From Flectobacillus rivi (GTDB taxonomy: Bacteria; Bacteroidota; Bacteroidia; Cytophagales; Spirosomataceae), in assembly GCF_030056655.1 (NCBI RefSeq), contig NZ_JASHIE010000016.1:62001-126000 (forward strand): 64,000 nt of DNA. Direction: 5' to 3'. Positions within the stretch are counted from its first letter, which is position 1. Each line of letters starts with the position of its first letter. This document shows, piece by piece, positions 26,914 to 35,885 of this stretch. The notes beneath the pieces were generated by a model. That model saw only the letters and a program-made list of their open reading frames with translations. It searched no databases and was not told the DNA's origin. A program made the position numbers and the translations under genes.

Positions 26914-29727
26914 ATGAATCGAATTCTAGTCCTATTAAGTGTGCTGTTGATGCTCGCCATAACACGACTTTATGCACAAAACCCTACTCGTATAAGTATT
27001 AAAGGTATTGTTCAAGATACCAACTCGGCTGTATTGGCAGATGCTACAGTAATGTTACTTTCACCTTCAGATTCCTCCTTAGTTAATTTTGGTAATGCCA
27101 ACGAAAAAGGAGTTTTCGAATTTCGAAATGTTAAAAACATTCCCTATCTCCTCAAAATTTCTTACGTTGGTTTTTTACCTTATCAGCAACACCTCACTCC
27201 TAGCCCAACAGCTATAAACGATTTGGGCTTTATCAAAATCAAACCCATCTCGCAAGAATTACTCGAAATTGTGGTCAAAACTGCCAAAGCTCCCTTGAGT
27301 ATCAAAGGCGATACTATCGAATATAATGCGGCTTCATTTAAAGTACCACCAGGTTCAACGGTTGAAGATTTATTGCGTAAACTGCCTGGTATAGAAGTGG
27401 ATGGAAGTGGAAACATTAAGGCGCAAGGAAATGATGTCAAAAAAGTAACCGTCGATGGCAAAACCTTTTTTGGCGATGACCCAAAAGCTGCCACCAAAAA
27501 TCTAGGCGCAGAGACCATCTCGAAAATTCAGGTGTTTAATCGTAAATCAGACCAAGCCACTATTACTGGTGTAGACGATGGTAGCAAGGAAAAAACCATC
27601 AATTTGGAGTTGAAAGAAAACTTCAAAAAAGGAGAATTTGGTAAAATTACAGGCGCCATTGGTACCTCAGACCGAGGAGTTTTGAGAGGAAATTATAACC
27701 GTTTCAACAAAAAAGAACAGTTCTCTGTCATTGGATATGCTAATAATATCAACGAAACGGGTGTCAACTGGAGTGACTATGGCGAGTTTAAAGGAAATAA
27801 TACCTTCAGTAGTTTTGATAATGGAGATTTTGGCTTTGGAAGTGGTGGAGACGCCTTTTTTATTGGTGGAGACGATGATTTATTGAGTAGTTTCAATGGA
27901 AAAGGTTTTACCAATAATTTGGGTGGCGGTGTCAACTACAATTATACACATGACAAAACCAAGCTGAGTACCAGCTATGTGTATAATCAAACTAAATTGA
28001 ATTTGGATCAAAATCAGAACAAAAGAACCTTCCTTCAAAATGGTTCTTTCAGTACTTTGGATACCAGTTCAACAGTAAGTTTTAGAGCTAACCACTCCAT
28101 CAGTGGACGCTGGGAGCAAATGCTTGACTCGACAAATACTTTGATTACCAAAGCAAATTTACGTTTTAGTAATTCGAATAGCGCTGTGGGTACTCGTCAA
28201 GAGTACATCAACAATAATGATGCTTTACAAAACCGTATTAATCTCAACAATAGCTCAAACCTGAATGCTTATAATCTAAATGGTACTGCTATTTTCCGTC
28301 ATAAATTCAAAAAGGTTGGACGTGTATTTGCTGCTAGTAGCTCATTTGTAAGATCAACTACCGATGGAACAGATAATATTCGTTCATTAACACAGTTCTT
28401 CGAAGCTAGCAATCCCAACGACCAAATTCGTGCAATAGCTCAACTTAATCAAAATGCTAACCGAACACTGACATTAAAAGCGGGTTTGAATTATTTGGAA
28501 CCTCTTTCGAAGCGTTTCTTTTGGGAAAACTTTTATAACTTTTCAAATAACCAACAAAATGTTGGTCGCGATGCCTATAATGGTCTTATCGAAACTCAAC
28601 GATATGATAGTTTGAGTACTTATTATGAAAACCGAATTACTTATAATCGAATCGGAACGGGTTTGCGTTTTAATAAGAAAGGGATTAATCTATCGCTTGG
28701 TGTAGCAGCATTGAGATACGACTTGTCAGGAAAAGTATATCCTACCGAAGGTGGAAATTTGACAACTCAGATTTCTAAACAATACGATGCTATTGTGCCA
28801 AATTTTACAGCAACCTTCAATCCACAACAAAGTACCTACATTCGATTTGGTTATGGAATAAATGTCAATGCACCAAGTATTAGTGCTTTGCAGCCTGTTA
28901 TTCAAAACACCAACCCTTTTTATATCACAGAGGGAAATCAAAACTTAAATCCAACCAAATCACATGATGTAAACTTGAGTATTTCACGTTTTAATCAAAG
29001 CAACTTTACCAGTATCAATCTCTGGATGAATTACAATTACTATCTTAATCAAGTGGTTTATAATCAAACTGTTGATGCTAATTTGGTAACACGTACTCGT
29101 CCCGAAAATATGTCTGGTGCCGAGTCGTTTAGAACTACTTTATATTCTAGTTTCCCCATTATTAAAACTAAATGGACTACCAACCTAAGCGCAAACTACA
29201 CCTTTTCAACAACACCCACGTTGGTAAACTCTGTATTAAATACTACCAACAGTAATGCTTATGGAGCCAGCATCGGTTTTAGTATTACCCCAAGCGATAA
29301 AATATTTGTGACTTTAGGCGGAAATTATTCAATTAACAATATTCAATATTCTATCGAAACCCGTCAAAATCAGAATATTATTAGCAAAGGATTGAATATT
29401 GATGCCAAATGGAGCTTTATCAAGAAAACCTTCCTAGAAAGTAGTTTCAACTATACAGGTTACGAAAACGATCGATTTAACTTTTCTCAAAACATCCCCA
29501 TTTTAAATGTTTCAGTACGTCGCTTATTGATGAAAGATAACCGTTTGGAAGCACGTTTGGCAGCATTTGATGTATTTAATAAGCGTCAAGCTATCACCCA
29601 AACGGGTTCTCAAAACTTTGTAACTTATCAGCAAGCATTTACTCTTGCTAGATACTTTATGTTGAGTTTGACTTACAACGTACGAGGACATGATGCTAAA
29701 TTGAAAAAGAATAATAATATGTTTTAG
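26914..29727 (+). CDS. Outer membrane beta-barrel protein with CarboxypepD-like domain, copy 2 of tandem pair
   Basis: This 937-residue paralogue of the product at 23085 has the same order: signal peptide (MNRILVLLSVLLMLAITRLY), CarboxypepD-like domain, plug-like region (APLSIKGDTIEYNAASFKVP, LLRKLPGIEVDGSGNIKAQG), and barrel. The two differ mainly in the loop near residue 290-320, where this copy has an Asp/Gly-rich insertion (FGSGGDAFFIGGDDDLL), and along the barrel. An in-frame TTG at 26854 would add 20 residues that do not resemble a signal peptide, so 26914 is preferred. It is followed by the second GLPGLI gene. Confidence 0.9.
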   Translation: MNRILVLLSVLLMLAITRLYAQNPTRISIKGIVQDTNSAVLADATVMLLSPSDSSLVNFGNANEKGVFEFRNVKNIPYLLKISYVGFLPYQQHLTPSPTAINDLGFIKIKPISQELLEIVVKTAKAPLSIKGDTIEYNAASFKVPPGSTVEDLLRKLPGIEVDGSGNIKAQGNDVKKVTVDGKTFFGDDPKAATKNLGAETISKIQVFNRKSDQATITGVDDGSKEKTINLELKENFKKGEFGKITGAIGTSDRGVLRGNYNRFNKKEQFSVIGYANNINETGVNWSDYGEFKGNNTFSSFDNGDFGFGSGGDAFFIGGDDDLLSSFNGKGFTNNLGGGVNYNYTHDKTKLSTSYVYNQTKLNLDQNQNKRTFLQNGSFSTLDTSSTVSFRANHSISGRWEQMLDSTNTLITKANLRFSNSNSAVGTRQEYINNNDALQNRINLNNSSNLNAYNLNGTAIFRHKFKKVGRVFAASSSFVRSTTDGTDNIRSLTQFFEASNPNDQIRAIAQLNQNANRTLTLKAGLNYLEPLSKRFFWENFYNFSNNQQNVGRDAYNGLIETQRYDSLSTYYENRITYNRIGTGLRFNKKGINLSLGVAALRYDLSGKVYPTEGGNLTTQISKQYDAIVPNFTATFNPQQSTYIRFGYGINVNAPSISALQPVIQNTNPFYITEGNQNLNPTKSHDVNLSISRFNQSNFTSINLWMNYNYYLNQVVYNQTVDANLVTRTRPENMSGAESFRTTLYSSFPIIKTKWTTNLSANYTFSTTPTLVNSVLNTTNSNAYGASIGFSITPSDKIFVTLGGNYSINNIQYSIETRQNQNIISKGLNIDAKWSFIKKTFLESSFNYTGYENDRFNFSQNIPILNVSVRRLLMKDNRLEARLAAFDVFNKRQAITQTGSQNFVTYQQAFTLARYFMLSLTYNVRGHDAKLKKNNNMF

Positions 29728-29772
29728 GTAAAATATTTCTCTATCTGGTTAGATATTATAGACACAAATTAT

Positions 29773-30510
29773 ATGAAAAAAATGACCTTAATTATTCTTT
29801 TGCTCGCCTTTGGAGTTTGGGCAAAAGCTCAAAAAAACGAAGGTGAAGTTACTTTCAAGCGAACGACTTCATGGACAAAAATGAATGACCAAATGACCTT
29901 TTTGAGTAAACAGCAAAAAGAAAAAAATGCCTATATGTTTGGGAATATTGACATTAGTACTCAAACCTATACGTTATTTTTTAGTCCTAAAGGTTCGAAA
30001 TATGAGGAAAAGGAAGAAAATACCAATGGATATTCTTGGCGGAAAGAGCAGTTTATCATTTATAGAGACTTCGAAAATGAAACTCTCACAGATGTGATTG
30101 ATTTTCTTGGGAAAACCTACGTTGTTGAAGATAGTCTAGAACGCCCTCAATGGAAAATTTTGAACGATATAAAGGATGTTGCGGGGCATATTTGTATGAA
30201 GGCGCAAATCAAAGACCCTATCAAAAATCAAGTAATTGTGGCGTGGTTTGCACAGGATATTAAGGCAAAAGCTGGACCTGAAAGACTTTGGGGCTTGCCA
30301 GGGCTCATACTCGAATTAGATATTAATAATGGCGCCTGTGTGATTTCAGCCTCCAAAATAGAGTTTAAAAAACTTACAACAGAATTAGATTTACCCAAAA
30401 AAATTAAAGGAAGCAAAATCAAAGAAGTGGGATATCAGCAAATGATAGAAAAGCATGTGAAGGAAAAATTCAAAGAAGAAGTAAACCCATTTTGGTCAAT
30501 TAGATACTAA
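29773..30510 (+). CDS. GLPGLI family secreted protein, copy 2
   Basis: The 245-residue exported protein has a signal peptide (residues 1-19, ending WAKAQ), the signature ERLWGLPGLILELDIN, the shared KILNDIKDVAGHICMKAQ, and the ending EEVNPFWSIRY. It is the partner of the barrel gene 45 bases upstream. It duplicates the product at 25980 with the same start to the mature region, KNEGEVTFKRTTSWTKMN against NNEGVVYFTRTTYWTKLN. Function is unknown for the family. A terminator follows at 30587. Confidence 0.91.
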   Translation: MKKMTLIILLLAFGVWAKAQKNEGEVTFKRTTSWTKMNDQMTFLSKQQKEKNAYMFGNIDISTQTYTLFFSPKGSKYEEKEENTNGYSWRKEQFIIYRDFENETLTDVIDFLGKTYVVEDSLERPQWKILNDIKDVAGHICMKAQIKDPIKNQVIVAWFAQDIKAKAGPERLWGLPGLILELDINNGACVISASKIEFKKLTTELDLPKKIKGSKIKEVGYQQMIEKHVKEKFKEEVNPFWSIRY

Positions 30511-30511
30511 G

Positions 30512-30550
30512 CATGAGTGCTGAGTTACGAGTTTTGAATGCTGAATAATT
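30512..30550. repeat. Dispersed intergenic repeat copy
   Basis: CATGAGTGCTGAGTTACGAG followed by TTTTGAATGCTGAATAATT carries two copies of the repeat core directly after the GLPGLI gene and before its terminator. Confidence 0.5.
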
Positions 30551-30586
30551 TTTTGATTCGCTTAATTCATGAAAAGGCTAAAAAGC

Positions 30587-30617
30587 AAAACGGAGGTGAT
30601 GTCACCTCCGTTTTTTT
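30587..30617 (+). terminator. Rho-independent terminator after GLPGLI copy 2
   Basis: The stem AAAACGGAGGTGA pairs with TCACCTCCGTTTT around a short TG centre and runs into seven Ts. It lies 76 bases after the stop codon. Confidence 0.88.
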
Positions 30618-30685
30618 ATCAGATTACAATTATTGTACTCGGTTTATTAAAATCATGAGTTACTAGTTCAAGATTTAGCTGTTTC

Positions 30686-32152
30686 CTACACATCTACTAC
30701 TTTCCAACCCTCACGATAGGTACGACCCACAAATTGGTTGGCATCGTCGAAGTTAGTAATCTTCATGTCCTCACCGTTCCACAATAACTTGTTGCGACCG
30801 TAGAAGTCAAGTCCACCTTTTTCGTTTTTCTTGCGCAACATATAACTACGAATCGCCAAATTACCCATCAATACTGTTTCTGTAAGCGGACCAGAATAAT
30901 CAAATGATGACGATAGTTCTTTATGCTCTTTACTTGCAAAACCTGCTTTACAAGCGTTCGTCCAACTTACTTGGTGACCATATTCTGGTAACTTGATGTC
31001 GTTAGCCAATTTTGGCGTATCGATAACTTCGCCATTATTCAAATAAATTTTAGGGTTGTTACCATACATACCAATAGTCATGATACCTTTAGTCCCTGTC
31101 AAAATAATACCATTAGCACCGCCATCATCACTAATTGGTGTGTTAGCAGGAATCAAATCTGGGTGCATAGGACGAATACCACCGTCCATCCAAATCATTT
31201 TCACAGCAGACTTATTTTTCTTAGTTGCTGGGAATTTAATTTCTACGTGTGAAGACGGAGGACAACCTTCAGGAATATACTCAGGAGTCCAATCTTTGAT
31301 AAACACCGCCCCTACGCTACATTCTACTTCGGTTGGATAGCTTAATCCCAAAATACGGAATGCCGAATCAATGGTATGACAACCAATATCTCCCAAAGCG
31401 CCAGTACCAAAGTTCCACCAACCTCTCCATTTGAATGGATGGTACAACGGATGATAATCAACCCATTGAGCAGGACCAACCCAAACATCCCAATCAGCAG
31501 GAGACATCGACTCCACCAAAGCAGGCTTATCTGTAGGCACAGGAATTCCTTGTGGCCAAACTGGGCGATTAGTCCAAATATTTACGGTATGAACTGTACC
31601 TATTTTGCCATCATCAAACCATTTGCTAGCTATTTGTTGAAGCGGGTTTGACGAACCTTGGTTACCCATTTGAGTTACTACTTTGTACTTTCTTGCTGCT
31701 TTGGTAAGCATACGAGCCTCAGCAATGTTATGTGTCAAAGGCTTTTGAACGTACACGTGCTTACCCATTTGCATACAAGCCATAGCTGCATAAGCATGAA
31801 AGTGGTCTGGTGTAGAGATCGTTACAGCATCAATATCAGACTTCATTTGGTCTAACATTACTCTAAAATCTCTGAATTTCTTGGCATTCGGGAATTTTTC
31901 GAAGGCAGTTTTGGCTCTCGCCCAATCCACATCACAAAGTGCCACTACATTTGAAGCACCATTGTTATAAGCGTTAATAATATCCGATTGACCTTTACCT
32001 CCAGCACCGATAGCAGCAATATTGAGTTTGTCACTTGGAGCAATAAATCCCTTGCCTAACACATGGCGAGGAACTATGAAGAAACTTCCTACAGCCGCCG
32101 CAGCGCCTTTTTTAAGGAAATCTCTTCTTGAATTTTGTAAGTTTTCTGACAT
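30686..32152 (-). CDS. Gfo/Idh/MocA family oxidoreductase, Tat-exported
   Basis: A 488-residue NAD(P)-dependent oxidoreductase. The N-terminus carries a twin-arginine signal (NSRRDFLKKGAAAAVGSFF). The Rossmann fold follows with AAIGAGGKGQSDI and VVALCDVDWARA, then the family motif YVQKPLTHNIAEARMLTKAA, which contains the EKP-like catalytic Lys. A C-terminal Gfo/Idh beta-sheet domain includes GALGDIGCHTIDSAFRILGL. The long Tat-exported form is typical of Bacteroidota and Planctomycetota proteins acting on sugars or polyols. The substrate is unknown. It stands alone on the minus strand, convergent with the GLPGLI unit. Confidence 0.92.
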   Translation of the reverse strand: MSENLQNSRRDFLKKGAAAAVGSFFIVPRHVLGKGFIAPSDKLNIAAIGAGGKGQSDIINAYNNGASNVVALCDVDWARAKTAFEKFPNAKKFRDFRVMLDQMKSDIDAVTISTPDHFHAYAAMACMQMGKHVYVQKPLTHNIAEARMLTKAARKYKVVTQMGNQGSSNPLQQIASKWFDDGKIGTVHTVNIWTNRPVWPQGIPVPTDKPALVESMSPADWDVWVGPAQWVDYHPLYHPFKWRGWWNFGTGALGDIGCHTIDSAFRILGLSYPTEVECSVGAVFIKDWTPEYIPEGCPPSSHVEIKFPATKKNKSAVKMIWMDGGIRPMHPDLIPANTPISDDGGANGIILTGTKGIMTIGMYGNNPKIYLNNGEVIDTPKLANDIKLPEYGHQVSWTNACKAGFASKEHKELSSSFDYSGPLTETVLMGNLAIRSYMLRKKNEKGGLDFYGRNKLLWNGEDMKITNFDDANQFVGRTYREGWKVVDV

Positions 32153-32261
32153 AGTAAAATTGAGGATAGTTAAAAGTGCCCTAATATAAACGAATTACGA
32201 TGCCCTTTTATCCTGATTTAGCAACTTTTTTAAATTATTATTTTTCTCGAAAAAATAATAT

Positions 32262-32489
32262 TTAGCTAATATTCCAGTTAAAGTTGTATAAAATTGAAAG
32301 GAGGTTGTTATATTTATGTAAGGGGAATTTATTCTTCCAATAGCCAGTAGGTTTCGCATTCAATACAGCATAATCCCATATAATTCTTTTATCTTTGTTG
32401 GATAGACGTAACACAATCGCTTTTGGAATGAAATATTTTAATATGACCCCCTTATGCAACACTGGTTCTCTATCTTCAGGTATAGTCAA
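32262..32489 (-). CDS. Small open frame of 75 codons, uncertain
   Basis: A TTG-initiated frame in the 370-base gap between the oxidoreductase and the cold-shock gene. It reads like soluble protein (LHKGVILKYFIPKAIVLRLS, IIWDYAVLNAKPTGYWKNKF) and has no competing gene on the other strand, but it shows no known motif and has no good start codon. It could equally be a decayed fragment. Nothing else was seen in 32153-32522. Confidence 0.3.
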   Translation of the reverse strand: MTIPEDREPVLHKGVILKYFIPKAIVLRLSNKDKRIIWDYAVLNAKPTGYWKNKFPLHKYNNLLSILYNFNWNIS

Positions 32490-32522
32490 TATTGATTGAC
32501 ATCACATTTTAACCCCTCCAAT

Positions 32523-32975
32523 ATGAGCAGTTCCCAAATAACGGCAAACAAAAAAGACAGAGAATCCAAAAAACGTAAAAAACGTCAAGAGAAAGATGAC
32601 AAGAGAGAGGATAGAAAAACTAACTCTAATAAAGGGAAGGATTTTTCAGAGATGTTAGCTTATGTTGATGAATATGGAAATCTTACAACTACGCCTCCAA
32701 AACCTGCGGGAAGTGAGGATAATGCCGCTTCGGGAAAAAGATCAGATAGATACGAAAGAGGTCCAGCAGATAAAGCTGCACATCAAGGGATCGTTGAGTT
32801 TTTTAACACTCAAAAAAGATTTGGTTTTATCATTGATAGTAAATCTAAGAAAAAAATATTCTTTCACGCCAATGACTTGAAAGAGCCAGTTAAGGAGCAA
32901 GACCAAGTAGAGTTTTTGGTTGAACCTTCAAGTAAAGGACCCAAAGCTGTTCAAATTGCCAAATTGGCCAACTAA
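32523..32975 (+). CDS. Cold-shock domain protein with charged N-terminal extension
   Basis: The 150-residue protein has a highly charged, Lys/Arg/Asp-rich N-terminus (residues 1-35, KKDRESKKRKKRQEKDDKRE), then a linker, then a cold-shock domain (about 85-150). RNP1 appears as KRFGFI and RNP2 as IFFHA. The domain binds single-stranded nucleic acid; the basic tail may add RNA binding or ribosome association. This extended form is common in Bacteroidota. I choose the ATG at 32523; an in-frame start exists at 32496. A terminator follows. Confidence 0.88.
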   Translation: MSSSQITANKKDRESKKRKKRQEKDDKREDRKTNSNKGKDFSEMLAYVDEYGNLTTTPPKPAGSEDNAASGKRSDRYERGPADKAAHQGIVEFFNTQKRFGFIIDSKSKKKIFFHANDLKEPVKEQDQVEFLVEPSSKGPKAVQIAKLAN

Positions 32976-32987
32976 TTAATTCCATGA

Positions 32988-33017
32988 AGAGTGTTTGTTT
33001 CAAACACTCTTTTTTTC
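32988..33017 (+). terminator. Rho-independent terminator after the cold-shock domain gene
   Basis: AAGAGTGTTTG pairs with CAAACACTCTT around TTT and is followed by five Ts, 12 bases after the stop codon. Confidence 0.9.
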
Positions 33018-33057
33018 TGCCCATATATTTTTCTTAAATCACTTCTTCTTTGTTAGT

Positions 33058-33381
33058 CTAAGCAGGATTAAAAATCAATTTATCTCCGTATTTTTCTCTT
33101 TTTTTATCCAAAAGAGCACGATCAAAAGAAATCGTAAAATCCTTCACAGGGTCTTGGATAAGGCAGGTGATATACATACTCAAATCTTTTTTTTCTTTTA
33201 CTTTCTTATCTTTTTTTATCATAACCGATATACTCCTAGGAGCTTTTAAAATGATGGATGAAATCTTAGAGGAGCATAATAAGAAGGGAAGTCGGTCGGG
33301 AGACAATAAAAGTAAAATACTTTTAGAGAGAAATTCATCTATTAAGTTAGTAGGCAAAATTAAAATAAATCTTACCCGCAT
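33058..33381 (-). CDS. Possible protein fragment of 107 codons, uncertain
   Basis: The C-terminal half reads like a folded protein (DLSMYITCLIQDPVKDFTIS, LLDKKREKYGDKLIFNP); the N-terminal half is leucine-rich and less convincing. A plus-strand frame at 33167-33391 overlaps it and neither shows a known motif. It might be the remnant of a longer gene. Confidence is low. Confidence 0.3.
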   Translation of the reverse strand: MRVRFILILPTNLIDEFLSKSILLLLSPDRLPFLLCSSKISSIILKAPRSISVMIKKDKKVKEKKDLSMYITCLIQDPVKDFTISFDRALLDKKREKYGDKLIFNPA

Positions 33382-33520
33382 TAAGCTCTAGGCTTTATGC
33401 TGTAGGCTAAAAGTTGAAAAGAATCTCTCATGAAATAATTTAAGCTCTTTTGCTTAATGCCTACGGCTTACAGCTTAAAGCGCATTAATGCAATTTTATT
33501 TTGCATTAATACTTATTAGT
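33382..33520. repeat. Degenerate inverted repeats (AAGCTTTAGGC-like) without genes
   Basis: The strings AAGCTCTAGGCTTTATGCTG and GCCTACGGCTTACAGCTTAA face each other across about 50 bases, and GCATTAATGC recurs near 33485 and 33505. No reading frame is present. From here to the cspA terminator nothing else is visible. Confidence 0.4.
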
Positions 33521-33592
33521 GCTTGCTAATTAGACCAAAGTTAACAGTAATAAATTACGAAACAAATTAATTGAGAATCATCCCATTAGTAC

Positions 33593-33622
33593 AAAAAAAA
33601 GCACACCTCGAAAGGCGTGCTT
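33593..33622 (-). terminator. Terminator of the minus-strand cspA gene
   Basis: Read on the minus strand, AAGCACGCC pairs with GGTGTGCTT (one G-T wobble) around TTTCGA and ends in a run of Ts, 30 bases after the stop codon. Confidence 0.85.
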
Positions 33623-33651
33623 AAAAGAAATGATCAGTTATATCTTATATA

Positions 33652-33843
33652 TTAAGCCAACTTTACATTAACGGCATTTAATCCTCTTTTACCTTGAGCT
33701 ACGTCGAAAACAACTTTGTCATCTTGACGAACTGAATCTACTAATCCTGAAATGTGGACAAAGATATCCTCTCCACCATTTTCTGGAGAAATGAAGCCAA
33801 AACCTTTTGACTCATTGAAAAATTTTACTGTTCCTGTTTGCAT
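33652..33843 (-). CDS. cspA: Cold-shock protein, CspA family
   Basis: A 63-residue single cold-shock domain protein: TGTVKFFNESKGFGFISPEN contains RNP1 (KGFGFI), and DIFVHISGL contains RNP2. The length is typical (63-70). It acts as an RNA chaperone that melts mRNA structure. It stands alone with its own terminator and about 70 bases of leader before the GH28 gene, which ends upstream on the same strand. Confidence 0.95.
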   Translation of the reverse strand: MQTGTVKFFNESKGFGFISPENGGEDIFVHISGLVDSVRQDDKVVFDVAQGKRGLNAVNVKLA

Positions 33844-33914
33844 TTGTTTTAATTTTTGACAAATAACGGAACAAATGTTGATAACTCCTAATATCTTGAT
33901 TAAAATTTACGGAA

Positions 33915-35564
33915 TTAAGGCATTATAGAAAGAACAGATTCTATAGCTCCACCTTTCCATTCTACTTTTTGGCTAGCTTGTTCCAATTTTGTTTTTATTA
34001 CAGTGATGCTTTTTGTGCGATCTCCACTAATTGTGAAGAAGCGTTTGGCACCTTTACTTACTTCAATGTTATCGAAAGTGATTTTTTGACTATTTTCTAT
34101 TGAAATAACAGGTTCTGTTTTTTCAGAAAGTAAAGCTACATTTTTACAGGTAATTCCACTTGCGTCTATCAATATAGCTCCCTCTTCTGCTTGAAGTGTT
34201 GCATTTTCAATAGCAATATTTTGAATTGGCATTTCTGGTAATCCACGCACAAAGATGCCTTTTTTAGCACCATGACAAACAATATTTTCGAATTTCATAT
34301 TTCTGAAAATAGGAGTCCCTTCATTTACAATCGGACGTTCATCTCTTGGTGAATCTGTGGCAAATTTTACAAAATAGTACATATCAAAGAAAATGGCCTC
34401 CTGAGCAATATCTTTCATATAAATATTTTTAGCATAAATATTTTCAACAACACCCCCACGACCACGAACAGACTTGAAGCGTAGTCCTTTGTCGGTACCC
34501 ATAAATGTACAGTCATACACAAAGAGGTTGCGAGCACCACCACTCATTTCGCTTCCAATTACAAAGCCACCGTGACCATTATATACAACATTGTTGCGGA
34601 TAATACCGTTTTCGGTTGGCATTCCACGTTTACGACCTTCTTCGTCTTTACCTGATTTAATACAAATCGCATCATCTCCTACGTCTAAAGTACAACCTTC
34701 AATCAAGAAGTTTTTACAAGATTCAATGTCCATACCATCTCCATTTTGCGCGTACTCTGGATTTTTGACTACCACATTTCTAATCGTCAAATTTTCGGTC
34801 ATCAATGGATGCAAACACCATGCTGGAGAGTTTTGAAAAGTAACACCATCGATTAAAACTTTTTTACATTGTGTCAAAACCAACAAATTAGGGCGAAGAA
34901 AATCTTTCATATCGGCAAAATCAGCAGGTTTTTTGCCATCTGTAAGCAACATACTTTTACCCTCAACACTAGCTTTCAAGAATTGCTCGCTTGGATACCA
35001 CGCTTTACCATCGGCTCTTACCACACCGCCTGAAGCTACTTTTTCTTTCCATTGTCCTTCTGTTAGCTGAGCTTTGTTTACAGCTCGCCATACATCTCCA
35101 TTTCCATCAATAATTCCTTTGCCTGTAATAGCAACATTTTCAACACCTGTTGCCGAAATGGGAGACTGATTACGAGCAGCTTTTTTCCCTTCATAAGAAC
35201 CTTCTATCAGAGCATACTGGCTTTTATCACCTGTAAAAAGTACGATGGCAGACTTTTGAATATGTAAGTTTACATTGCTTTTCAACTCGATAGGTCCTGT
35301 TAACCAAATACCTTTGGGAATCAGAACAACTCCACCCCCTTTTTGGCTAATCGTATTAATAGCGTTATTAATTGTCTGTGTGTTGAGCGTAACACCGTCT
35401 GGTTTAGCACCTAATTTCTGAATATTGAGAGTATCTTTTCTGAAACTTGGTTGAGTAATTTTGGGTAAATTATCCCAACTATAAGATTGAGTTTTTTGCG
35501 CTAAACTAGCAAATGGAGTAGCTACAACTAAAGCCGCAGCCCAACGAAGAAAATGAGTTTTCAT
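33915..35564 (-). CDS. Glycoside hydrolase family 28 (polygalacturonase-like)
   Basis: The 549-residue secreted enzyme has a signal peptide (about 1-22, ASLAQ) and a right-handed beta-helix of GH28 type. The catalytic signatures are NGDGMDIESCKNFLIEG with CTLDVGDDAICIKSGKD (the three Asp residues), NGHGGFVIGSEMSGG (the conserved His-Gly), and RFKSVRGRGG (the RxK substrate-binding pair). It hydrolyses galacturonic or rhamnogalacturonan linkages in pectin. The family is usually about 400-550 residues. A LacI-type operator-like palindrome lies about 200 bases upstream. It fits the plant cell-wall theme of the window. Confidence 0.92.
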   Translation of the reverse strand: MKTHFLRWAAALVVATPFASLAQKTQSYSWDNLPKITQPSFRKDTLNIQKLGAKPDGVTLNTQTINNAINTISQKGGGVVLIPKGIWLTGPIELKSNVNLHIQKSAIVLFTGDKSQYALIEGSYEGKKAARNQSPISATGVENVAITGKGIIDGNGDVWRAVNKAQLTEGQWKEKVASGGVVRADGKAWYPSEQFLKASVEGKSMLLTDGKKPADFADMKDFLRPNLLVLTQCKKVLIDGVTFQNSPAWCLHPLMTENLTIRNVVVKNPEYAQNGDGMDIESCKNFLIEGCTLDVGDDAICIKSGKDEEGRKRGMPTENGIIRNNVVYNGHGGFVIGSEMSGGARNLFVYDCTFMGTDKGLRFKSVRGRGGVVENIYAKNIYMKDIAQEAIFFDMYYFVKFATDSPRDERPIVNEGTPIFRNMKFENIVCHGAKKGIFVRGLPEMPIQNIAIENATLQAEEGAILIDASGITCKNVALLSEKTEPVISIENSQKITFDNIEVSKGAKRFFTISGDRTKSITVIKTKLEQASQKVEWKGGAIESVLSIMP

Positions 35565-35757
35565 AAACCGTCTGAATGATTAAATGTCATAGTTCCATCT
35601 AGAGTGTATTCTGGAAGATTTTTTCAGAATTTTACTCAAGAGAGCCCCAAAATGAAAAGGGTTTAAAGGCAATTGAGCTAAAATCAATGCTTTTATGTTC
35701 GAAATTGGACTTCAATATTGAACTTAACAAATAAAAAACTGTCTTTTTTAGTGCAAT

Positions 35758-35776
35758 CGTTACCGGCAACGTTGCC
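35758..35776 (-). promoter_or_regulatory. LacI-type operator-like palindrome upstream of the GH28 gene
   Basis: CGTTACCGGCAACG overlaps the perfect 12-bp palindrome GGCAACGTTGCC. The central CG flanked by GCAA/TTGC halves is the pattern of LacI/GalR-family operators. It lies 194 bases upstream of the GH28 start. No LacI gene is present in the window. Confidence 0.4.
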
Positions 35777-35816
35777 AATTTTGAAGATTAAGAAGGGAAC
35801 CGTCTCTAAATAAATA

Positions 35817-35859
35817 GACCAGTCCAAGAAGAGAAAGCTCATTTCTTCTTGGACTGGTC
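35817..35859 (-). terminator. Terminator downstream of the SulP gene
   Basis: Perfect 16-bp arms (GACCAGTCCAAGAAGA at 35817 and its complement at 35844-35859) enclose an 11-base loop, 26 bases after the SulP stop on the minus strand. The following sequence is A/T-rich (TATTTATTTAGAG). Confidence 0.75.
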
Positions 35860-35885
35860 ACATTGTTGATTTTTCTAAATTGTAC

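Noticed and set aside
32995..33249. Plus-strand phenylalanine-rich frame of 84 codons
   Set aside because: It begins inside the terminator of the cold-shock gene and consists mostly of low-complexity Phe/Ile from T-rich DNA.
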